DNA of 64,000 nt from JAAXHF01 sp963665955. GTDB taxonomy: Bacteria; Desulfobacterota; Binatia; Bin18. Numbering within the stretch: the first letter of the stretch is position 1; every line of letters begins with the position of its first letter. A program made the position numbers and the translations under genes. The stretch covers positions 5,146,001 to 5,210,000 of the forward strand of contig OZ246887.1 in NCBI GenBank assembly GCA_965231765.1, read 5' to 3'. The notes beneath the pieces were generated by a model. It saw only the letters and a list, made by a program, of their open reading frames with translations. It did no database searches and had not been told where the DNA came from. Below are positions 1 to 8,777 of the stretch, piece after piece.

Positions 1-779
1 GGATTATTGACCTTTTGACTCCGATTGGCAAAGGCCAGCGAGGCTTAATCGTCGCTGCCCCCCGGACAGGTAAAACGATGATGCTGCAGAGCATCGCTCA
101 GGGGATCGTCGAGAACCAAAAGGAAGTCATTCTGATCGTTTTGCTGATTGATGAACGACCAGAAGAGGTGACTGACATGCAGCGTTCAGTGCATGCTGAA
201 GTTGTCAGTTCGACCTTTGATGAACCTGCTACACGGCATGTCCAAGTTGCTGAAATGGTCATTGAAAAGGCAAAACGCTTAGTCGAGCATGGAAAAGATG
301 TGGTGATCTTGTTGGATAGCATCACACGTCTTGCCCGCGCTTATAACTCGGTTGTCCCGCCGAGCGGGAAGCTGCTGTCGGGTGGTGTGGATGCAAATGC
401 TTTACGCGGCCCAAAGAAGTTCTTCGGCGCGGCGCGGAATATTGAAGATGGCGGGAGCCTGACTATCCTTGGCACAGCCCTGATCGATACCGGTAGCCGG
501 ATGGATGAAGTTATCTTCGAGGAATTTAAAGGCACCGGTAATATGGAGATTCATCTTGACCGGCGCCTGATGGACAAGCGCGTTTTTCCAGCTCTCGATA
601 TTAATCGGTCCGGTACGCGCAAAGAAGAATTGCTCTTAGGTCGAGAGACGATAAACCGGATCTGGATTCTGCGCAAATTGCTCTCACAGTTAAATACGGT
701 CGAGGCAATGGAATTTCTTATGGATAAGATGAGTGGGACAAAAGACAATATCGAATTTATCGAATCAATGAACCAATAA
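1..779 (+). CDS. rho: Transcription termination factor Rho, 3' part
   Basis: This is the C-terminal ATPase half of Rho, the hexameric RNA helicase that ends transcription of untranslated RNA. The reading frame is open from base 3, so the gene begins outside the window; the first in-frame TTG is internal and not a start. Visible are the Walker A segment APRTGKT, the Walker B segment VVILLDSITRLARAYN, and the conserved GGVDANAL and LDRRL motifs that shape the central RNA-binding channel. About 258 residues are present of the usual 410-450, and they end normally at TAA. The next gene is rpsB, 156 bp away; the rpmE or prfA genes often found after rho are absent. Confidence 0.97.
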   Translation, partial: IIDLLTPIGKGQRGLIVAAPRTGKTMMLQSIAQGIVENQKEVILIVLLIDERPEEVTDMQRSVHAEVVSSTFDEPATRHVQVAEMVIEKAKRLVEHGKDVVILLDSITRLARAYNSVVPPSGKLLSGGVDANALRGPKKFFGAARNIEDGGSLTILGTALIDTGSRMDEVIFEEFKGTGNMEIHLDRRLMDKRVFPALDINRSGTRKEELLLGRETINRIWILRKLLSQLNTVEAMEFLMDKMSGTKDNIEFIESMNQ

Positions 780-852
780 GTGGACTGACAAGCGGACTGA
801 CGTGAGCGGCGCTCGGCCATGCGTGGATAGTATGCGCGGGTAGTATGGCGCG

Positions 853-881
853 TTGCAAAGGTCCCCCCCTTTTGCTACAAC
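853..881 (+). promoter_or_regulatory. Candidate sigma-70 promoter for rpsB-tsf-pyrH-frr
   Basis: TTGCAA at 853-858 and TACAAC at 876-881 are separated by exactly 17 bp and lie about 55 bp before the rpsB start. The spacer carries a run of seven C. Upstream (781-850) are short imperfect direct repeats (GGACTGAC twice, then two copies resembling GGATAGTATG) that could be a leader or binding site. The promoter was found by eye only. Confidence 0.45.
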
Positions 882-935
882 TCTCGCACTGTAAAACGCG
901 ATGTTACGTCGCACCAGAAGAGAAAGGTATGATCC

Positions 936-1835
936 ATGATCGATGTGACGATCAAGCAATTGCTTGAGGCTGGGGTGCATTTCGGACATCAAACCAGTCG
1001 CTGGAACCCGAAGATGAAACCATATATTTTCGGTGCCCGGAACGGGATCCATATTATCGACTTACAGCAGACCGTTGGTATGTTGCGTGAAGTCAGCAGT
1101 TTTGTGTCTGATTTGGCTGCAAGCGGGGGGCAGGTGCTGTTTGTTGGGACCAAAAAGCAGGCTCAAGAGGTGGTCAAAGAAGAAGCCGAGCGGTGTGGCA
1201 TGTATTTTGTCAATAATCGTTGGCCGGGTGGTATGCTGACAAATTTTCAGACCATCAAGAAGTCGATTGAACGGCTCAAGAAGCTGGATGAGATGCTGGA
1301 CACGCCTTCGATCAACGAAGCGCTGACCAAAAAAGAGCTGCTCGGTATGAGTCGCGAGCGAGATAAGCTGATGATCGCCCTGGGTGGCATCAAGAATATG
1401 CGCAAGCTTCCTGATGCCATGTTCGTTGTGGACACCAAGAAGGAAGAGATTGCGGTTCAAGAGGCGAATAAACTCGGGATTCCCGTTGTCGCCGCTGTTG
1501 ATACCAATTGCGACCCGGATATCATTACCCATAAAGTCCCGGGTAATGATGATGCGATTCGGGCTATCCGTCTATTTACCAGTGTTGTGGCGGAATCCGC
1601 GATTGAAGGGCGAGCGCAGTTTGATGAACGCCAGCAAGGCGAGGGAAACGAAGAGAGCGCTGCCGCGCCAGCTGAGCAGCAGGCTGCTCCAATGGCGGAT
1701 TCCGCGCCAGCCGAGCAGGTAGCGACACTGGCAGCCGAGACTGTTCCAGCTGAGGAGGCCACGACAGTGGCAGCAGAAGCGCCACCAGCTGAAGCGCCCT
1801 CCAATGGCGGAGGCGAGGAGGGAGGTAACGCGTGA
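936..1835 (+). CDS. rpsB: 30S ribosomal protein S2 with long C-terminal tail
   Basis: S2 of the small ribosomal subunit. Family motifs are plain: KQLLEAGVHFGHQTSRWNPKM near the N-terminus, then FVGTKKQAQ and NNRWPGGMLTNF. The ATG is preceded by AGAAAGG at good spacing. The protein is 299 residues, whereas S2 is usually about 230-260. The excess is a low-complexity tail from about residue 233 rich in Ala, Glu and Pro, ending in a Gly/Glu stretch. The stop overlaps the tsf start by 4 bp, so S2 and EF-Ts are translationally coupled, as is usual. The tail looks disordered; its role is unknown. Confidence 0.97.
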   Translation: MIDVTIKQLLEAGVHFGHQTSRWNPKMKPYIFGARNGIHIIDLQQTVGMLREVSSFVSDLAASGGQVLFVGTKKQAQEVVKEEAERCGMYFVNNRWPGGMLTNFQTIKKSIERLKKLDEMLDTPSINEALTKKELLGMSRERDKLMIALGGIKNMRKLPDAMFVVDTKKEEIAVQEANKLGIPVVAAVDTNCDPDIITHKVPGNDDAIRAIRLFTSVVAESAIEGRAQFDERQQGEGNEESAAAPAEQQAAPMADSAPAEQVATLAAETVPAEEATTVAAEAPPAEAPSNGGGEEGGNA

Positions 1836-2452
1836 GCGACCAGAGTAGCACTATGGCTCAGCTGAAAGAGATCCGTGAACGGACAGGAGCTGGAGTTGTA
1901 GACTGTAAAAAGGCTTTAAAAGAGAGTGACGGTAACATTGATAAAGCCATCACTTTCTTACGCGAAAAAGGTTTAGCCGCTGCTGCCAAGCGGGCTGGTC
2001 GAGTGGCCGCCCAGGGGACGGTCGGATCGTATATCCATGGTGGCGGAAAAATTGGTGTCCTCGTCGAAGTTAATTGTGAAACCGACTTTGTGGCACGCAC
2101 AGATGAGTTCCAACAGCTTATCAAAGACATTGCCATGCAGGTCGCCGCTTCCAATCCCCGCTATGTTCAGCGGGATGAAGTCCCGGCACAGGAAGCCGAA
2201 AAAGAACGAGCGATTTACCGGACTCAGACGCTCGAATCGGGCAAGCCGGAGAACGTCATCGATCGCATCGTTGAGGGTCGGCTAGAGAAATTTTATAGCG
2301 AACAGTGCCTCCTGGAGCAAGGGTTCATCCGGGAACCAAGTAAAACGATTGAACAGTTGGTCAAAGAGGTAGTTGCCCGGACTGGCGAGAATATTGTCGT
2401 CCGCCGCTTTGCTCGGTTCCAAATTGGTGATGTGGCAGAGACTGCTGAATAG
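1832..2452 (+). CDS. tsf: Elongation factor Ts
   Basis: EF-Ts, the guanine nucleotide exchange factor for EF-Tu. The N-terminal UBA-like helix bundle carries the signature LKEIRERTGAGVVDCKKAL, followed by the core segment VEVNCETDFVAR that contacts EF-Tu. At 206 residues it is the short form with one core subdomain, as in many non-enteric bacteria (E. coli has 283). The GTG start overlaps the rpsB stop and sits behind a strong GGAGGGAGG. An ATG at 1853 is the only close alternative. Confidence 0.96.
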   Translation: MSDQSSTMAQLKEIRERTGAGVVDCKKALKESDGNIDKAITFLREKGLAAAAKRAGRVAAQGTVGSYIHGGGKIGVLVEVNCETDFVARTDEFQQLIKDIAMQVAASNPRYVQRDEVPAQEAEKERAIYRTQTLESGKPENVIDRIVEGRLEKFYSEQCLLEQGFIREPSKTIEQLVKEVVARTGENIVVRRFARFQIGDVAETAE

Positions 2453-2518
2453 CAGCAGCACTTGTAAACTTGGAGTATATACGGAATACGCTCGAACCGT
2501 GAGGAGCACTTTGGAGTT

Positions 2519-3256
2519 ATGACCACGCCGCTTCCGAATCCTCCCTATAAGCGGGTCTTACTTAAAATCGGCGGGGAAGCGCTTGCCGGTGAGAGTGGCT
2601 ATGGAATTGAGGAAGCAGTCCTGTCTCGTATGGCCGATGAGGTCAAAGAGGTCCATGATCTAGGCTGTGAAATTGCCTTGGTGATTGGCGGCGGCAACAT
2701 CTTTCGTGGGCTTGCAGCGAGTACACGCGGAATGGCTCGGGCGACGGCTGACTATATGGGCATGCTGGCTACGCTGATGAACAGCTTAGCGATGCAAGAA
2801 GCCCTGGAAAGCATTGAAGTGCAGACTCGGGTGATGTCGGCTTTGACCGTCTCCGAAGTCGCCGAGCCGTATATTCGGCGTCGGGCGACGCGTCATCTAG
2901 AAAAAGGGCGGATCGTCATCTTTGCGGCTGGGACTGGTAATCCCTATTTCACGACTGATACGGCGGCAAGTTTGCGAGCCATGGAGATCGGAGCCCAGAT
3001 CATTTTTAAGGCGACTAAGGTTGATGGTATCTATGACGCAGACCCTGTCCAGGTCGCAGACGCCAACCGATACCAAGAAGTTACTTACATCGAAGTCTTG
3101 CAAAAAAACCTCAAAGTCATGGATTCCACTGCGATCTCTTTGTGCATGGATAACGCGTTGCCAATTCTCGTTTTTAGTATGCTAGAGGCAGGCAATATTA
3201 AGCGGGCCATTCAGGGAGAGCGAGTAGGAACCTTGGTGCACGGAGGTCAAGTATGA
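2519..3256 (+). CDS. pyrH: Uridylate kinase (UMP kinase)
   Basis: Bacterial hexameric UMP kinase of the amino-acid kinase fold, making UDP from UMP with ATP. The 245-residue length is typical. Motifs are KIGGEAL at the N-terminus, GGGNIFRG for phosphate binding, and GTGNPYFTTDTAA in the acceptor and nucleotide region. It follows tsf by 66 bp and its stop overlaps the frr start (ATGA), the classic rpsB-tsf-pyrH-frr order. Activity is usually tuned by GTP and UTP. Confidence 0.97.
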   Translation: MTTPLPNPPYKRVLLKIGGEALAGESGYGIEEAVLSRMADEVKEVHDLGCEIALVIGGGNIFRGLAASTRGMARATADYMGMLATLMNSLAMQEALESIEVQTRVMSALTVSEVAEPYIRRRATRHLEKGRIVIFAAGTGNPYFTTDTAASLRAMEIGAQIIFKATKVDGIYDADPVQVADANRYQEVTYIEVLQKNLKVMDSTAISLCMDNALPILVFSMLEAGNIKRAIQGERVGTLVHGGQV

Positions 3257-3810
3257 ATGCACAGGTGATTGACGAATTAAAGAAAGAAGCAGACCAGACG
3301 CTTGATTCCCTTCGTCAAGAATTTTCCAAGGTCCGGACTGGCCGAGCTGCAACCTCGCTGATCGAAGGGGTTATGGTTGACTGCTACGGCGCTCCGACTC
3401 CGCTCAATCAAGTGGCAGCTTTATCTGCGCCTGAGCCGCGGCTGCTCGTGGCTCAGCCTTTTGATCGGACCATCATCTCCGATATCGAGAAAGCTATCTA
3501 TAAAGCCAACCTTGGGTTGACTCCAGTCAATGACGGAAAAGTCGTTCGGATCCCCTTGCCCGAACTGACAGAAGAGCGTCGCAAAGAACTCGTTCGCCAG
3601 ATTCGGAAAGTGACTGAGGACTACCGGGTGTCAATGCGTAATCATCGTCGGAGCGTAAACGATCGTCTCAAAAAGATGCAGAAGAATAAGGAAATGCCGG
3701 AAGATGAGGTGCGGGCGACTCAGGATCGTGTCCAGAAAGTGACTGACGAGGCGATTGAACAGATTGATAAGGTCCTCAAGGTAAAAGAAGAAGAGTTGCT
3801 GGCTGTATAG
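3253..3810 (+). CDS. frr: Ribosome recycling factor
   Basis: RRF splits the post-termination ribosome together with EF-G. The 185-residue protein has the family's FSKVRTGRA motif, the VDCYGAPTPLNQVA segment between its two domains, and a long helical C-terminal half rich in Lys, Arg and Glu. It is the fourth gene of the translation operon and overlaps pyrH by 4 bp. uppS follows after a short spacer. Confidence 0.97.
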   Translation: MNAQVIDELKKEADQTLDSLRQEFSKVRTGRAATSLIEGVMVDCYGAPTPLNQVAALSAPEPRLLVAQPFDRTIISDIEKAIYKANLGLTPVNDGKVVRIPLPELTEERRKELVRQIRKVTEDYRVSMRNHRRSVNDRLKKMQKNKEMPEDEVRATQDRVQKVTDEAIEQIDKVLKVKEEELLAV

Positions 3811-3871
3811 CTGTATATAATGAGGATCTTCTTTAGGCCTGAGCTGTTTCCTCATTGTGGTGGGGGCGTGG

Positions 3872-4717
3872 ATGCGAGTGAGTAATCAGAACGGACACGT
3901 GGGCAATGGAGTCGGTCATCTGAACACCCGACTAAAAGTCGTAAAGGAGATCCAGCCGCTTCAGCAATGTGACCGAGATCGTCTGCCCCGACATGTGGCG
4001 GTTATTATGGACGGGAACGGTCGCTGGGCGCAGCAGCGCGGCCTGCCCCGGACTGAAGGCCATAAACGGGCGAAAGAAACAGTCCGTACCATCGTTGAAA
4101 CGAGTCGAGAGTTAGGGCTTTCTTATTTAACTCTGTATGCATTCTCCTCAGAAAATTGGCAGCGGCCGACAGCTGAAGTTCGCGTGCTGATGGGACTTTT
4201 TCGCCGCTATTTACGCAACGAGCTGGATAGGCTGATGGACTATAATATCCGGCTTGTTGCCGTGGGTGATCTGAGTCGGCTCCCTGACGCTGTGCACCGG
4301 TCCTTCGATGATGCCATTTTCGCGACCAGAAATAATACCGGCCTGACCGTGGTTTTAGCTGTCAGCTACGGTGCCCGTGAAGAGATTGTTGCCGCTGCGC
4401 GTTCGCTGGCAAGAGCGGTCCAGGAAGGACGGCTTCGCCCTGACGATATTGATGAAGACAGCTTTGTTCAGCATTTATGGACGGCAGATATTCCTGACCC
4501 GGATCTGTTGATCCGAACTGGAAAAGAAATGCGGATTAGCAATTTTCTTCTCTGGCAACTGGCCTACACTGAGTTGTTTGTCACCGATACCTTGTGGCCA
4601 GACTTTGATCGTGAACACTTTCTCCAGGCTCTAGTAGAGTACCAGAGCAGACACCGGCGCTTTGGGCGGACTGCGGAACAGCAGGCTGCTACTGGTTTCA
4701 AACGCGCTTTGGGCTAG
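3872..4717 (+). CDS. uppS: Isoprenyl transferase (undecaprenyl diphosphate synthase)
   Basis: A cis-prenyltransferase that extends farnesyl diphosphate to the C55 carrier used for peptidoglycan and surface polysaccharides. The catalytic Asp lies in VIMDGNGRWA, the FPP and IPP site in LTLYAFSSENW, and the C-terminal signature reads RISNFLLWQLAY then LWPDF. I start at the ATG at 3872; an upstream in-frame GTG at 3857 would add five residues. The roughly 35 residues before the catalytic domain are longer than in E. coli. uppS-cdsA-rseP is a conserved envelope string. Confidence 0.93.
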   Translation: MRVSNQNGHVGNGVGHLNTRLKVVKEIQPLQQCDRDRLPRHVAVIMDGNGRWAQQRGLPRTEGHKRAKETVRTIVETSRELGLSYLTLYAFSSENWQRPTAEVRVLMGLFRRYLRNELDRLMDYNIRLVAVGDLSRLPDAVHRSFDDAIFATRNNTGLTVVLAVSYGAREEIVAAARSLARAVQEGRLRPDDIDEDSFVQHLWTADIPDPDLLIRTGKEMRISNFLLWQLAYTELFVTDTLWPDFDREHFLQALVEYQSRHRRFGRTAEQQAATGFKRALG

Positions 4718-4725
4718 GCTCGGAT

Positions 4726-5535
4726 GTGCTCCGAGATCGCCTTCTGACAGCAGCTGTCGCAATCCCACTCCTTATTCTTCTCATTTGTTGTGCCCCAGTA
4801 TGGGTTTTTTCTGGGGCTATTTTTCTTCTGACTTGTGTTGGACTATACGAATTCTTTAGGCTGAGTCAGAACCACAGTCCGCTCCCGCTTGGTGTTGGGC
4901 TTGGCTGGGGAGGGGCGCTTGCAGCGGCAATGCTGCTTGCTTCAGATGGTCTTGGTGTACGAGCTGCATGTGCTGGGGCGGTCCTGGTCGGCGGATTCTT
5001 TGTCGCGTTTGGCTTTAGCCTGCGTGACCGGCAACCTGAGAGAGGCGTGTTTGGCCTTGCCTTGACTCTTTTCGGCGTTGTCTATGTCGGATTTTTGTTG
5101 CCGCATTTGGTATGGGTCCGACAAGCAGCTGATGGTAGGAGCTGGGTTTTCTTCATTTTGTTGGTTGCTATGATGGGGGATTCGGGTGGTTATGCTTTTG
5201 GGCGGGCGTGGGGAACACATAAACTCATTCCACACATCAGCCCAGGCAAAACCGTTGAAGGCAGTGCCGGTGCGGTGTTGGGTAACCTCTGTGCGGCTGT
5301 GATCGGCTGGATTTGGCTGCTTCCGGACCGGGCGTGGGGCGAGTTGGTCATACTGAGTCTGATCCTTGGTTGCTTGGCACAAATCGGAGATCTGTGTGAA
5401 TCGGCAGTCAAGCGGGCGTTTGGTGCAAAAGATTCAGGTCGGCTCTTTCCCGGGCATGGCGGCGTGCTGGATAGGGCTGATAGTCTGCTTTTTCCAGCCG
5501 CTTTTGTCTATTACTATATGACGCTATGGCCCTAG
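4726..5535 (+). CDS. cdsA: Phosphatidate cytidylyltransferase
   Basis: CDP-diacylglycerol synthase, an inner-membrane enzyme that activates phosphatidic acid with CTP for phospholipid synthesis. The protein has several hydrophobic segments and ends with the family signature: SAVKRAFGAKDSG, then PGHGGVLDRADS. GTG at 4726 is used, 8 bp after uppS. In many bacteria dxr lies between cdsA and rseP; it is missing here. Confidence 0.95.
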   Translation: MLRDRLLTAAVAIPLLILLICCAPVWVFSGAIFLLTCVGLYEFFRLSQNHSPLPLGVGLGWGGALAAAMLLASDGLGVRAACAGAVLVGGFFVAFGFSLRDRQPERGVFGLALTLFGVVYVGFLLPHLVWVRQAADGRSWVFFILLVAMMGDSGGYAFGRAWGTHKLIPHISPGKTVEGSAGAVLGNLCAAVIGWIWLLPDRAWGELVILSLILGCLAQIGDLCESAVKRAFGAKDSGRLFPGHGGVLDRADSLLFPAAFVYYYMTLWP

Positions 5536-5624
5536 GTGTTTTTGTGTATGCAGACTATCCTGTCGGGTGTTTTTTTATCTCGGGCCTTGTCCCAAGTCTT
5601 ATCTGTTGGTGAGGAGCATGGAGT

Positions 5625-6701
5625 ATGGATTTCTCGACTCTTGATGTCATTTTGAAAGTCGGACTTGTTTTTGGTCTGATCGTGTTTGTCCATGAACTGG
5701 GGCATTTTACGGTCGCCAAACTGGTCGGGGTTGGAGTTGAACGTTTTTCGCTCGGTTTTGGACCGAAGTTGTTTGGGCGGACTGTGGGCGAAACAGAATA
5801 TCTGATTAGTGCCGTGCCACTCGGCGGTTATGTCAAAATGGTTGGAGAAGAGACTGGGGAAAAGATCGCTCCAGAGGATGTCCCACGCTCTTTTACGCAT
5901 CAGTCTCTGCGCAACCGCTTTTTGATTGTTGCTGCTGGCCCAAGTGCCAATTTTGTGGCTGCTTTTGCCATGTTTAGTCTGGCTTTCCTGAGCTTTGGGA
6001 TGCCGGTCGCCATTGAGGACGCTCAAATTGGAGCGGTCGTGCCTGACTCTCCAGCTCAGCAGGCTGGTATTCAAGCCGGAGATCAGATTTTGAGCCTATC
6101 CGAGACGCCTGTGCAGACCTGGGAAGAGATGGCCGAACGTATCCGCAGCAGCCAGGGTGAAGAGCTACAGGTCGTACTCAAAAGGGAAGGGAGCGAGCAG
6201 CTGGTCGAGCTGAGCGTGACACCAGAATTACGACAAGAGGCCACGGCAGAGGGGGTGGCACGGTATGCGATTGGTATTATGCCTGCGTCGCGTTTAGAAG
6301 ATGTTTCTGTCGGGCGTGCCTTTACTTTAGGCGCTCAGCAAACCTGGATGCTGAGTGTCATGATTGTGCAGACAGTAGGGAAATTGATTCAAGGCGAAGT
6401 CTCGACAGATGAGCTCGGCGGCCCGATTTTGATCGCCCAGGTTGCTGGTGAACAAGCCCGACGAGGACTGAGCTATCTCATGCACTTCACTGCTATTATT
6501 AATGTGAATCTGGCAATCTTTAATCTTCTGCCCATTCCGATTCTTGATGGTGGTCATTTGCTGTTCATTTTCATTGAACTCCTCCTCGGTCGTCCGCTCG
6601 GCCTGCGTTCCCGCGAGATGGCCTTCAGGGTTGGCTTCTTGGTCATCATCTCTCTGGTGGTGCTTGTCTTTTATAACGACATCGCACGCTTGGTGAGATA
6701 G
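5625..6701 (+). CDS. rseP: Site-2 protease RseP
   Basis: Intramembrane zinc metalloprotease that cleaves anti-sigma factors and remnant signal peptides. The HELGH zinc motif is in the first membrane segment (about residue 24), the GGYVKM motif follows, one PDZ domain lies around residues 115-200, and the third zinc ligand region NLLPIPILDGGHL is near the C-terminus. At 358 residues with a single recognisable PDZ it is shorter than E. coli RseP (450, two PDZ). It could act on the membrane anti-sigma encoded at 50662-51177, which is inference only. Confidence 0.95.
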   Translation: MDFSTLDVILKVGLVFGLIVFVHELGHFTVAKLVGVGVERFSLGFGPKLFGRTVGETEYLISAVPLGGYVKMVGEETGEKIAPEDVPRSFTHQSLRNRFLIVAAGPSANFVAAFAMFSLAFLSFGMPVAIEDAQIGAVVPDSPAQQAGIQAGDQILSLSETPVQTWEEMAERIRSSQGEELQVVLKREGSEQLVELSVTPELRQEATAEGVARYAIGIMPASRLEDVSVGRAFTLGAQQTWMLSVMIVQTVGKLIQGEVSTDELGGPILIAQVAGEQARRGLSYLMHFTAIINVNLAIFNLLPIPILDGGHLLFIFIELLLGRPLGLRSREMAFRVGFLVIISLVVLVFYNDIARLVR

Positions 6702-6712
6702 GGGATACCTCG

Positions 6713-7444
6713 GTGTTGGTGCTCGGTATTGATACCGCGACCTGGTTTGCGTGTGTTGGATTGGTCAACGATGGAACGGTCCTCGCCGAGCAATCGGTAC
6801 ATGTCAGCACCGGGCACGCGGATGTCCTGCTGCCACTTATCCAGCAGGTGCTAACGCAGGCTGGTGTTCCGCTGACGCGTCTCGAAGGCATTGGTGTCTC
6901 GATTGGACCAGGCACTTTTTCTGGGCTGCGGATTGGCCTCAGCACGGCAAAGGGTTTGTGTTACGGCTTGGGCCAACGTCTCGTCGGCGTTTCGACACTT
7001 GAGGCGTTGACGGCAACTGTTTCCAATTGGGAGGGCCGTGTCTGTGCTCTCCTTGATGCGCGCAGAAAGGAAGTGTATGCGGCATTTTTTTTGTACGGGC
7101 GGAACGGGCAGCTACAACGGGTGACGCAAGATATGGTGATGGTTCCGGACGAACTTTTAAAGAGACACGGGCAGCATCTCTCCGGCCAAGAGATACGGCC
7201 ATGTCTCTTTATTGGGGATGGTGCGGAAGTATATTGTGATCTGATTCGAGATACATACGGACAGAAGGCTCGGTTTTTGCCGTGGGCGACGCATCACCCG
7301 AGTGGAGGCACGGTTGCACGTCTTGCTTGGCAACGGCTCCAGACTGGGGATGCTGACGAGATCCAAAGCCTCGTCCCTCGGTATATTCGCGTTTCCGATG
7401 CCGAACGGAAGCGCATGCTGGCCGATTGGACCTCTCAGGAATAG
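6713..7444 (+). CDS. tsaB: tRNA t6A biosynthesis protein TsaB
   Basis: TsaB is the scaffold partner of TsaD and TsaE in making N6-threonylcarbamoyladenosine at tRNA position 37. Its ASKHA fold shows as VLGIDTA at the N-terminus, GPGTFSGLRIGLSTAKGL, and ALLDARRKEVYAAFF. The start is GTG, 11 bp after rseP. Length is 243 residues, normal for the family. The last approximately 60 residues contain PRYIRVSDAERKR, the usual C-terminal motif. tsaD and tsaE are not in the window. Confidence 0.94.
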   Translation: MLVLGIDTATWFACVGLVNDGTVLAEQSVHVSTGHADVLLPLIQQVLTQAGVPLTRLEGIGVSIGPGTFSGLRIGLSTAKGLCYGLGQRLVGVSTLEALTATVSNWEGRVCALLDARRKEVYAAFFLYGRNGQLQRVTQDMVMVPDELLKRHGQHLSGQEIRPCLFIGDGAEVYCDLIRDTYGQKARFLPWATHHPSGGTVARLAWQRLQTGDADEIQSLVPRYIRVSDAERKRMLADWTSQE

Positions 7445-7547
7445 CCCAGGCCCAGCTCGGGAATAGATCAACAATCTGCCTAAGCCCTAGACAGCTCGGC
7501 AGAAATTTGGCATTTTGCCAGCGTTTTGAGTGGGAGAGTGAGGATCT

Positions 7548-8723
7548 ATGAATATTCATGAATACCAAGCAAAAGAGATTTTACGAAAGTATGGCGTATC
7601 AGTACTCAATGGCAAAATGGTAACCACCCCGCAAGACGCGGAGGCTGTGGCCAAAGAGCTTGGCGGGGGACTGTGTGTGGTCAAAGCCCAAATCCATGCT
7701 GGCGGCCGAGGGAAAGCCGGTGGGGTGAAGCTAGCCAAAACACCTCAAGAAGCACGCCAGTACGCCCAAGACCTGCTGGGGACAACTCTGGTCACCCACC
7801 AGACCGGTCCGGAAGGCAAAGAAGTCCAGAAAATCTTTGTTGAACAAGGCTGTGCGATTGCCAAGGAATTCTATCTGGGCATGGTGCTCGACCGGGCAAC
7901 GTCAAGAGTTACGATCATGGCCAGTTCGGAGGGTGGGGTAGAAATCGAAGAGGTCGCCGAGCGTGCGCCGGAGAAGATCCTCCGCGAAGCTGTTGATCCG
8001 GCTGTTGGTGTTGGTGACTTTCAGGGCCGCAAGATTGCGTATGGTCTGGGACTGCCTAAGGAGGCCGTCAACAAAGCAGTGGCGTTTATTCGGTCTCTGT
8101 ATCGTGCGGTCATTGAGACCGATGCCTCATTAGTCGAGATCAATCCGCTTGTTCTGACGCAGGACAATGACTTGGTTGCGTTGGACGCAAAGATGGGTTT
8201 TGACGATAGTGCGCTGTTCCGTCACGCTGACATCCGTGACATGCGCGACCTGGCTGAAGAGAATGAGAAAGAGGTGGCCGCATCTGAGTTCGACCTCAAC
8301 TATATCACCTTGGATGGGAATATTGGCTGTATGGTTAACGGTGCCGGTTTGGCCATGGCGACGATGGACATCATCAAGCACTATGGGGCTGAGCCAGCCA
8401 ACTTCTTGGATATCGGTGGCGGCGCGACCACAGAGAAAGTGACGGAAGCATTCAAGATTATTCTCTCCGATAAGAATGTCGAAGGTGTCTTGGTCAACAT
8501 CTTTGGCGGCATCATGCGCTGTGACGTGGTTGCTAACGGAGTTGTGGAAGCGGCCAAGCAGGTCAACCTGTCTGTTCCCCTAGTGGTCCGACTTGAAGGC
8601 ACAAATGTCGAACAGGGCAAGCAGATTCTGGCGGACTCTGGGCTGAACATTATTCCAGCCAGTGATTTGGCTGATGGAGCCAAGAAGGCCGTAGAGGCGA
8701 TAAAAGCCGCGGCAGCCCAATAA
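7548..8723 (+). CDS. sucC: Succinate-CoA ligase (ADP-forming), beta subunit
   Basis: Beta subunit of the TCA-cycle enzyme that makes ATP or GTP from succinyl-CoA. The ATP-grasp domain starts with MNIHEYQAKE and has AGGRGKAGGVKLAKT; the C-terminal CoA-ligase domain includes NIFGGIMRCDVVANG. Length 391 is normal. The ATG has a GTGAGGATCT ribosome site. It forms a two-gene operon with sucD, 54 bp apart. Confidence 0.97.
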   Translation: MNIHEYQAKEILRKYGVSVLNGKMVTTPQDAEAVAKELGGGLCVVKAQIHAGGRGKAGGVKLAKTPQEARQYAQDLLGTTLVTHQTGPEGKEVQKIFVEQGCAIAKEFYLGMVLDRATSRVTIMASSEGGVEIEEVAERAPEKILREAVDPAVGVGDFQGRKIAYGLGLPKEAVNKAVAFIRSLYRAVIETDASLVEINPLVLTQDNDLVALDAKMGFDDSALFRHADIRDMRDLAEENEKEVAASEFDLNYITLDGNIGCMVNGAGLAMATMDIIKHYGAEPANFLDIGGGATTEKVTEAFKIILSDKNVEGVLVNIFGGIMRCDVVANGVVEAAKQVNLSVPLVVRLEGTNVEQGKQILADSGLNIIPASDLADGAKKAVEAIKAAAAQ

Positions 8724-8777
8724 GTGTCTGCCAGGCGTTAGCCATAAGGTGAAAACTGACACAAGCGGAGAAATCGC

